From positions 1,178,001 through 1,242,000 of the forward strand of contig CAWBXO010000004.1 of assembly GCA_963792785.1 (NCBI GenBank): a stretch of 64,000 bases of DNA, in the 5' to 3' direction. The stretch is from CAWIMX01 sp963792785 (lineage in GTDB: Bacteria; Acidobacteriota; Vicinamibacteria; Vicinamibacterales; CAVVIG01). Numbering within the stretch: position 1 is the first letter of the stretch; each line of letters starts with the position of its first letter. Positions 58,914 through 64,000 of this stretch are shown here, one piece after another. The notes beneath the pieces were generated by a model that ran no database searches, was not told the DNA's origin, and saw only the letters and a program-made list of their open reading frames with translations. The position numbers were made by a program, and so were the translations under genes.

Positions 58914-60181
58914 GCGAGGTCGAGCCGCTCGCGCGGGATCTGCAGGCCGTTGACGTGGCCCAGCACCGTCGCCGCCAGCGAGCCGTTCCTGAACAGGTCC
59001 TCCGCCACCCGCTGCACGTCGGCGGGGGTCACCCGCTCGATGCCCTGCAGCGTCTCGTCGAGGCCGAACTGGCGCTCGAAGTAGATCTCCTGTCGCGCGA
59101 GGTGCGACATGCGGCTGGCCGTGTTCTCCAAACTCAGCATCAGGCTGCCCTTGAGGTGATCCCTCGCGCGCTGGAGCTCGGCCTGCGGGACGGCCGCGCG
59201 CTTCATGCCGCGCAGCTCCTCGACCACCACGTCGATCAGCTCGGCGACGGCCTCGTTGGCACAGCCCGCGTAGACCGTGAACGATCCGGTGTCGCGATAG
59301 GCGCTGAGACCGCTGAAGACGGCGTAGGCGAGGCCGCGCTTCTCGCGGACGTTCTGGAACAGGCGCGAGCTCATCGATCCGCCCAGCAGCGTGTTCAGCA
59401 CGTAGCTCGCATAGCGATCCTCATGGTTCTGCGGATAGCTCGCCGCGCCGAGGCACACGTGGCTCTGCTCGAGGTCCTTGTCGCGAATCAGGATCTTCGG
59501 GACCACCGTCGGCACGTCGCTGTCGAGCGTCGCGCTGGCCTTCGGCAGCCCGCCGAACTTCTCCTCGACGAGCGCCCGCACGTGCGCGTGCTCGAGGTTC
59601 CCGACCGCCGACACGATGAGGTTCGGCGCCGCATAGGCCCGGCGGAAGTAGTCGCGGAGGATCTCCGGCGTGAAGGCGCCCACCGTTTCCGGCGTGCCGA
59701 GAATCGGGCGCCCGAGCGCGTGGTTCTCCCAGAAGCCCTGCGTGAACAGCTCGTGCACCAGATCGTCGGGGGTGTCCTCGACCATCTTGATCTCTTCGAG
59801 CACGACCTTCTTCTCGCGGGCGATGTCGTCCTCGCCGAACGCCGGGTTCAGCACGATGTCGGAGAGGATGTCGATCGCCAGCGGCAGGTGCTCGTCGAGC
59901 ACTTTGATGTAGTAGCTGGCGTATTCCTTGGCCGTGAACGCGTCGAGTTGACCGCCGATCGAGTCGATCGCCTGCGCGATGTCCTCGGCCGTGCGCGTCG
60001 CCGTGCCCTTGAAGAGCATGTGCTCGACGAAATGCGCGATGCCGCTCCGCTCCGCGCTCTCGTGCCGCGAGCCGCGCGTGAGCCAGACACCAAGACTTAC
60101 GGAACGGACCTGCGTCATCCGCTCGGTGAGGAGACGGAGGCCGTTATCGAGAACGTCTCGAACGATCAGGGGTTGCGACAA
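58910..60181 (-). CDS. M16 zinc peptidase (processing-peptidase-like)
   Basis: From a TTG at 60181 the protein has 423 residues, close to the YmxG-type size. It has the inverted zinc motif HFVEH (50-54, IAHFVEHMLFKGT), the third ligand region EEIKMVEDTPDD, and the C-terminal RxxY-like SRLFQNVREKRGLAYAVFS. No ATG lies near the domain start; an in-frame ATG at 60346 would add 55 residues of unlikely, arginine-rich sequence. Pitrilysin-like enzymes cut small peptides. It leads into purB with a 4-nt overlap. Confidence 0.9.
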   Translation of the reverse strand: MSQPLIVRDVLDNGLRLLTERMTQVRSVSLGVWLTRGSRHESAERSGIAHFVEHMLFKGTATRTAEDIAQAIDSIGGQLDAFTAKEYASYYIKVLDEHLPLAIDILSDIVLNPAFGEDDIAREKKVVLEEIKMVEDTPDDLVHELFTQGFWENHALGRPILGTPETVGAFTPEILRDYFRRAYAAPNLIVSAVGNLEHAHVRALVEEKFGGLPKASATLDSDVPTVVPKILIRDKDLEQSHVCLGAASYPQNHEDRYASYVLNTLLGGSMSSRLFQNVREKRGLAYAVFSGLSAYRDTGSFTVYAGCANEAVAELIDVVVEELRGMKRAAVPQAELQRARDHLKGSLMLSLENTASRMSHLARQEIYFERQFGLDETLQGIERVTPADVQRVAEDLFRNGSLAATVLGHVNGLQIPRERLDLA

Positions 60182-60346
60182 TGGTGACGCTCGCAGCAGG
60201 TTTGCACGGGGCCGGACGTGCCGCAAAGCATTGAGAGAAAAGAGCTTACCGACCCGAACGCATTCTAGCACGGCGCGACTCGCCGGACAAGAGCGAGAAC
60301 GCGCCGCCGCGGTGGCAAAAGCCCTCCGCTCCCCGTATGCTGGCAA

Positions 60347-61456
60347 GTGATACGACAGGAACGAGATACCGTGACCGTCCCACGACCCGACCTCACCGAG
60401 TTCGACCGCCCCGCGCTCGAAGCCGAGCTCGAGGCGCGCGGCATCGAGCGGTTCCGCGCCCGCCAGCTCTTCGCGTGGATCTATCGCCGCGGCATCACGG
60501 CCTTCGACGAGATGACGGATCTGTCGCGCGACCTGCGCGCCGCGTTGGCGCGCGACTTCTCGCTCGCGACGCCGGAAGTCGTGTCGCGCGAGCGCTCGGC
60601 GGACGGCACCGAGAAGTTCCTGCTGCGCCTGGCCGACGGCCGCCGGATCGAATCGGTGTTCATCCCCGACACCCCCGCCCAGACGTTCTGCGTGTCGACA
60701 CAGGTCGGCTGCGCCATGGCCTGCGCGTTCTGCCTGACGGGAAAGATGGGCCTCGTGCGAAACCTGACGGCCGGCGAAATCGCGGGCCAGGTGCGCGTGC
60801 TGGCCGGCGCGCTCGGCCTCCTCGGCTCATCCTTCAACATCGTGCTGATGGGGATGGGCGAGCCGCTGCACAACTACGACGAGACGATGAAGGCGCTGCG
60901 GATCCTCGGCGACACCCAGGGCTTCGCACTCTCACCGCGGCGCGTGACGCTCTCGACCGTCGGGCTCCCGCCCGCGCTCGAACGGCTCGCCGGCGAGCCG
61001 AAGATGCCGAACCTCGCGATCTCGCTGCACGCGCCGACCGACGCGCAGCGGGGCGCGCTCGTGCCAATCAACCGCAAATACGGCATTGCCGACGTTCTCG
61101 CGGCCTGCCGCCGCTTCCCGCTCACACGCCGCCAGCGGATCACGTTCGAGTACGTGCTGCTCGCCGGCGTGAACGACGCGCCCGAGGATGCGCGGCGGCT
61201 CGCCACGCTCCTCGCCGGGCTGAAGTCCAAGGTGAATCTGATTCCGCTCAACCCGGCCGCCGGGATCCCGTTCGAGCGGCCGACCGACGAGGCGATCGAC
61301 CGCTTCGCTCGCATCCTGGCCGACCGCGGCCTCCTCGTCTCGGTGCGCAAGAGCCGCGGGCGGGACATCCGCGCGGCATGTGGACAGCTGCTCGTCGAAG
61401 GCGATCGCCGCTCACCGGGCCAGCGGCTCGCCGCCACGGCCTTCGGCGAGCGCTAG
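60347..61456 (+). CDS. rlmN: Dual-specificity RNA methyltransferase RlmN
   Basis: RlmN is a radical-SAM enzyme that makes 2-methyladenosine in 23S rRNA (A2503) and some tRNAs. The 369-residue protein has the CxxxCxxC cluster motif QVGCAMACAFCLTGKMGLVR, the GMGEPLHNYDETMKAL substrate region, LAISLHAPTDAQRGALVPIN and the catalytic C-terminal cysteine in GRDIRAACGQL. The start is a GTG at 60347; an in-frame GTG at 60371 (VTVPRPDLTEF) is an equally good candidate. It is divergent from the M16 gene across 165 nt. Confidence 0.96.
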   Translation: MIRQERDTVTVPRPDLTEFDRPALEAELEARGIERFRARQLFAWIYRRGITAFDEMTDLSRDLRAALARDFSLATPEVVSRERSADGTEKFLLRLADGRRIESVFIPDTPAQTFCVSTQVGCAMACAFCLTGKMGLVRNLTAGEIAGQVRVLAGALGLLGSSFNIVLMGMGEPLHNYDETMKALRILGDTQGFALSPRRVTLSTVGLPPALERLAGEPKMPNLAISLHAPTDAQRGALVPINRKYGIADVLAACRRFPLTRRQRITFEYVLLAGVNDAPEDARRLATLLAGLKSKVNLIPLNPAAGIPFERPTDEAIDRFARILADRGLLVSVRKSRGRDIRAACGQLLVEGDRRSPGQRLAATAFGER

Positions 61457-61824
61457 AACGCCCGCGCGTTCCGGCTGTGGAAGACGACCGAGAGCAGGAC
61501 GCTCACGAACGAGACGACCAGCGCCCCCCAGAACGCCGCCCAGAAGCCGGCCACGTGGAACGCGAGCCCGAGCCCCCCTGAGAGCGAGCTCGTCAGCCAC
61601 AGCATCAGCCCGTTCACCACGAAGGTGAACAGCCCCAGTGTCAGCAGGATGATCGGGCACGTGGCGAGCTTCATGATCGGGCGCAGCGTCGCGTTGATCA
61701 CCCCGAAGATCAGCGCGACGCCGAGCAGGCCGAGCGCCCCGCCAGCGTAGGTCACCCCGGGCACGAGGCGCGTCGCGACCCACAGGGCCGCCATGTTCAC
61801 CAGCAGCTTGATGAGGAACGGCAT
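61453..61824 (-). CDS. Phage-holin-family (YvlD-like) small membrane protein
   Basis: The 123-residue protein starts at ATG 61824 with a GGGAG ribosome-binding site and has four hydrophobic helices (about 5-20, 32-46, 55-74, 90-112). The helix pattern with LVNMAALWVATRLVPGV and GVINATLRPIMKLATCPIIL is that of the mycobacterial/YvlD phage-holin 4 superfamily, a misnomer for chromosomal membrane proteins of unknown role. Its stop overlaps that of rlmN by 4 nt (convergent). Confidence 0.85.
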   Translation of the reverse strand: MPFLIKLLVNMAALWVATRLVPGVTYAGGALGLLGVALIFGVINATLRPIMKLATCPIILLTLGLFTFVVNGLMLWLTSSLSGGLGLAFHVAGFWAAFWGALVVSFVSVLLSVVFHSRNARAF

Positions 61825-61840
61825 CGTCTCTCCCGCCCTG

Positions 61841-63115
61841 CTACGCGAGGGCCTTCCGCCCGATGTCACGCCGATACTGCATGCCGTCGAAGGTGATCCG
61901 CGTCACGCCCTCATAGGCGCGCGCGATGGCGGTCTTGAAGTCGGGGCCCCGGCCGGTGACGGTGAGGACGCGCCCGCCGGCGGTGACGATCGTCCCGTCC
62001 TGCTCGGCAGTGGCCGCCTGCCACACGGCCACGCCCGGCAGCTGCGCGGCCTCGTCGAGGCCGTGGATGGGGCGGCCCGATTCAGACGACTCCGGGTAGC
62101 CGCGCGAGGCGAGGACGACCCCGACCAGGCGATCCGGCGACAGGCGGCATGTGGCCTGCGACAACGCGCCGTCGGCGGCCGCCGCGAGCAGCGGCACCAG
62201 CGGCTCGTCGATGCGCGGCAACACGACCTGCGCCTCCGGGTCGCCGAGCCGCACGTTGAATTCGATTACCTTCGGGCCGTCGGCGGTCAGCATCAGGCCG
62301 ACGTAGAGGAACCCGGCGAACGGATGTCCCTCCGCGGCCATCCCCGCGATGACGGGCCCGACGATCTCGCGCATGACGCGCGCGCCGAGCGGCGCATCCA
62401 TCAGCGGGCTGGCGGAAAACGCACCCATCCCGCCGGTGTTCGGTCCCGCGTCCCCGTCGAAGATCCGCTTGTGGTCCTGCGCCGTGCCGATCGGCAGCGC
62501 GCGCGCGCCGTCGCTCAAGACGAAGAAGGACACCTCAGGCCCACTGAGGCACTCCTCGAGCACCAGGCAGTCGCCGGCCGCGCCGAACTTGTGGTCCCGC
62601 ATCGCCGCGGTGATGGCGCGCTCGGCGTCGGCGGCCGTCTCGGCGATGACGACGCCCTTCCCCGCGGCGAGGCCGTCGGCCTTGAGGACCACCGGCAGGC
62701 CGAACTCCCCCGAACGCACGGCGCCGATCGCCTCGTCCATCGTGTGGCAGGTGCGAAAGCGCGCCGTCGGCACGCCGTGGCGCGCCATGAAGGCTTTCGC
62801 GAACGCCTTGCTCGACTCGAGGGCCGCGGCGTCCTGCGTCGGCCCGACGACGGGACGGCCGGCGGCCATGAACCGGTCGACCAGACCCAGGCTCAGCGGG
62901 AGCTCGGGACCGACGATGGTGAGGTCGACGCGCTCGCGGCCGGCGAGACCGGCCAGGGCCGGGACATCGGAAACCGGGACGGGACAGGTCCGGCTGAGGC
63001 GGGCGATGCCCGGATTTCCGGGCGCGCACAGGACTTCGGTGGTGTCGGGGTCGGCGGCGAGGCGGGCGACGAGGGCATGTTCACGCGCCCCGCTGCCAAT
63101 TACGAGAAGTCTCAT
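61841..63115 (-). CDS. purD: Phosphoribosylamine-glycine ligase
   Basis: PurD (GAR synthetase) joins glycine to phosphoribosylamine. The 424-residue ATP-grasp enzyme has MRLLVIGSGAREHALVARLA, VDLTIVGPELPLSLGLVDRF, ALESSKAFAKAFMARHGVPT, VLKADGLAAGKGVVIAE and the ATP-binding MGAFSASPLMDA plus VIEFNVRLGDPEAQVVLPRI. It lies about 1.3 kb from the purine operon, on the same strand, and has its own upstream region facing rpsU. Confidence 0.98.
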   Translation of the reverse strand: MRLLVIGSGAREHALVARLAADPDTTEVLCAPGNPGIARLSRTCPVPVSDVPALAGLAGRERVDLTIVGPELPLSLGLVDRFMAAGRPVVGPTQDAAALESSKAFAKAFMARHGVPTARFRTCHTMDEAIGAVRSGEFGLPVVLKADGLAAGKGVVIAETAADAERAITAAMRDHKFGAAGDCLVLEECLSGPEVSFFVLSDGARALPIGTAQDHKRIFDGDAGPNTGGMGAFSASPLMDAPLGARVMREIVGPVIAGMAAEGHPFAGFLYVGLMLTADGPKVIEFNVRLGDPEAQVVLPRIDEPLVPLLAAAADGALSQATCRLSPDRLVGVVLASRGYPESSESGRPIHGLDEAAQLPGVAVWQAATAEQDGTIVTAGGRVLTVTGRGPDFKTAIARAYEGVTRITFDGMQYRRDIGRKALA

Positions 63116-63181
63116 GGATACAAGAGGTTAGGGCATAGACCAGACTTGCACAACGTTGCCCGGCGCCGTGGGACTATTTCG

Positions 63182-63210
63182 TTGACCTCGGCCAGGATTG
63201 CGCCTAGAAT
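63182..63210 (+). promoter_or_regulatory. Probable promoter of rpsU
   Basis: TTGACC (63182-63187) and TAGAAT (63205-63210) are separated by exactly 17 bp, close to the sigma-70 consensus, and read toward rpsU. The expected transcript would have an 80-nt leader that includes the dyad at 63245-63262. Confidence 0.7.
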
Positions 63211-63244
63211 CCGCCGTTACCGTGCTAGCCTAACATATTTGGAT

Positions 63245-63262
63245 TGATGCACTTGTGCATCA
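63245..63262 (+). promoter_or_regulatory. Dyad in the rpsU leader
   Basis: A perfect 8-bp dyad TGATGCAC-TT-GTGCATCA lies in the predicted rpsU mRNA leader, about 35 nt before the GTG start. It could be an autoregulatory S21-binding hairpin or a repressor site; no T-run follows, so it is not a terminator. Confidence 0.5.
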
Positions 63263-63296
63263 TATTGCGGCCAGTTCGTGAGGGGGTGTTAGCAGC

Positions 63297-63494
63297 GTGG
63301 CTGAAGTGAAGATCCAGGACGGCGAATCGATCGAGAGTGCGCTTCGCCGATTCAAGCGGAAGGTCCAGCAGGAAGACATCATCAAGGATATCAAGAAACA
63401 TTCCTTTTACCTGAAGCCCGGCGATAAGCGCCGGGCGAAGCAGGCGCTGGCACGAAAGCGGAATCGGAAGAAGATGCGGCGGGAGCTCGAGTAA
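63297..63494 (+). CDS. rpsU: 30S ribosomal protein S21
   Basis: The 65-residue protein starts at GTG 63297 after a GAGGGGG ribosome-binding site: VAEVKIQDGESIESALRRFK, RKVQQEDIIKDIKKH, then a basic tail (KRRAKQALARKRNRKKMRRE). S21 sits at the 30S platform next to the anti-Shine-Dalgarno and helps initiation. It is preceded by a strong promoter and a dyad. Confidence 0.96.
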   Translation: MAEVKIQDGESIESALRRFKRKVQQEDIIKDIKKHSFYLKPGDKRRAKQALARKRNRKKMRRELE

Positions 63495-63518
63495 GACCGA
63501 TCCGACGAGGTGGGGACC

Positions 63519-63827
63519 ATGGAGTTCCAGGACAGGATTCTCAGTTGCGTCGACTGCGGCGCCGAGTTCGTCTGGACGGCGGGAGAACAGCAGTTCTTCG
63601 CCGACAAGAACTTCAAGAACGAGCCGAAGCGATGCAAGGCGTGCAAAGCCAAGCGTGCGGGGCGGCCGTCGAATGGTCCCATGGGCCGGGAGCGGGTGGA
63701 AACCGTCACCACGTGCTCGGCGTGCGGCAAGGAGACGACCGTGCCGTTCCGTCCGACGCAGGGTCGCCCGGTCTTCTGCAAAGAGTGCTTCCAGTCGCGG
63801 AAGTTCGCCGGGGCGGACGGCCTCTAG
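63519..63827 (+). CDS. Zinc-ribbon domain protein
   Basis: The 102-residue protein starts at ATG 63519 behind a GAGGTGGGG ribosome-binding site. It has two CxxC pairs in each half: LSCVDCGAEFVWTAGEQQFF with CKACKAKR, and TTCSACGKETTVPFRPTQGR with FCKECFQSRKF. This is the probable zinc-ribbon (zf-trcl-like) domain often found in Acidobacteria and Chloroflexi as a CxxCx4 protein of unknown role. It follows rpsU by 24 nt, so the two may be co-transcribed. Confidence 0.85.
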   Translation: MEFQDRILSCVDCGAEFVWTAGEQQFFADKNFKNEPKRCKACKAKRAGRPSNGPMGRERVETVTTCSACGKETTVPFRPTQGRPVFCKECFQSRKFAGADGL

Positions 63828-63943
63828 CCGCTCCGGACTTCTCGTTTTTCGATCCACGACATCAGCCCGGCGGCGACGGGGGCCACGCGTCCTCGTCGCG
63901 CCGGGTGTGTTAAGCTCACGGCGGTTCATCTAGGGAGGGGTTC

Positions 63944-64000
63944 TTGGAGATCGTTGAACGCGTCACCGGCGACGTGATGGTGCTGGACTTGAAGGGGCGG
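63944..64000 (+). CDS. STAS-domain protein (anti-sigma-factor antagonist type), 5' end only
   Basis: After an AGGGAGGGG ribosome-binding site, a TTG at 63944 opens LEIVERVTGDVMVLDLKGR, running off the window. The V-x-G-D-V-x-V-L-D-L-x-G-R pattern is the first two strands of a SpoIIAA-like STAS domain. The phosphoacceptor serine lies outside the window. A partner-switching role is inferred from the family. Confidence 0.7.
   Translation, partial: MEIVERVTGDVMVLDLKGR

Overview
The window is GC-rich DNA from a bacterium, most likely an Acidobacteriota member of the Vicinamibacteria type. This rests on tandem MacB-like permeases with no ATPase domain (the ADOP family known from Acidobacteria), a BlaI/M56-peptidase pair with a TonB-type tail, a PVM-like microcompartment locus, a bactofilin, and a high-GC genome with an intact rRNA operon. 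The 16S gene at about 45977-47531 is the decisive taxonomic marker and could not be searched here. Almost everything from 1 to 25.6 kb lies on the minus strand in tightly packed operons whose stops and starts often overlap as ATGA or GTGA.

Layout. 1-2.8 kb: the end of a bacterial microcompartment operon (three BMC-P pentamer genes, one BMC-H hexamer gene, a class II aldolase broken by one extra base, a small Cys-rich membrane protein and a TPR protein). 2.9-7.3 kb: pdxJ, glmM, cdaR, cdaA, folP, the conserved c-di-AMP/cell-wall precursor cluster, with cdaA frameshifted. 7.4-10.8 kb: ftsH, tilS and a tRNA with CAU anticodon. 10.9-15.8 kb: a deoxyhypusine-synthase-like protein, two membrane proteins, a HAD phosphatase, two GNAT acetyltransferases and queA. 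15.8-18.5 kb: a secreted subtilisin-like protease ending in twenty copies of a D-N-I-[IV]-W-G-T repeat, the most unusual gene here. 18.6-22.5 kb: fabH, ruvB, ruvA, ruvC, yebC. 22.6-25.6 kb: a methyltransferase, a membrane protein, a frameshifted SpoU-type RNA methyltransferase and an AlkB-like dioxygenase.

25.7-34 kb: a HupE/UreJ-type membrane protein, a SEC-C protein, hrpB, then an msrA-cysH-cysC operon, msrB, and a divergent blaI-blaR1-like pair with an operator over the start codon, followed by a bactofilin. 34.5-39.4 kb: two tandem ADOP permease genes, both disrupted. 39.7-42 kb: an exported methyltransferase, an exported metallo-beta-lactamase-fold hydrolase and a short-chain dehydrogenase. 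42.0-48.0 kb: a complete rRNA operon (16S, tRNA-Ile, tRNA-Ala, 23S, 5S) with two consensus promoters, boxA sites, processing stems and a terminator. 48.0-50.2 kb: tyrS and a metallophosphoesterase. 50.2-60.2 kb: a purine operon (M16 peptidase, purB, purS, purQ, purL, purF, an exported HEAT-repeat protein, purM, purN). 60.3-64 kb: rlmN, a small membrane protein, purD, rpsU, a zinc-ribbon protein and the start of a STAS-domain gene.

Four otherwise well-conserved genes (aldolase, cdaA, a GNAT acetyltransferase, an RNA methyltransferase) are interrupted, and in every case by a net single extra base. This looks more like insertion-type sequencing error than biology, whereas the heavily scrambled permease at 34.5-37 kb looks like true decay. 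Short tandem repeats of 7-8 bp, some carrying ribosome-binding-site sequence, sit in several intercistronic gaps just before start codons.
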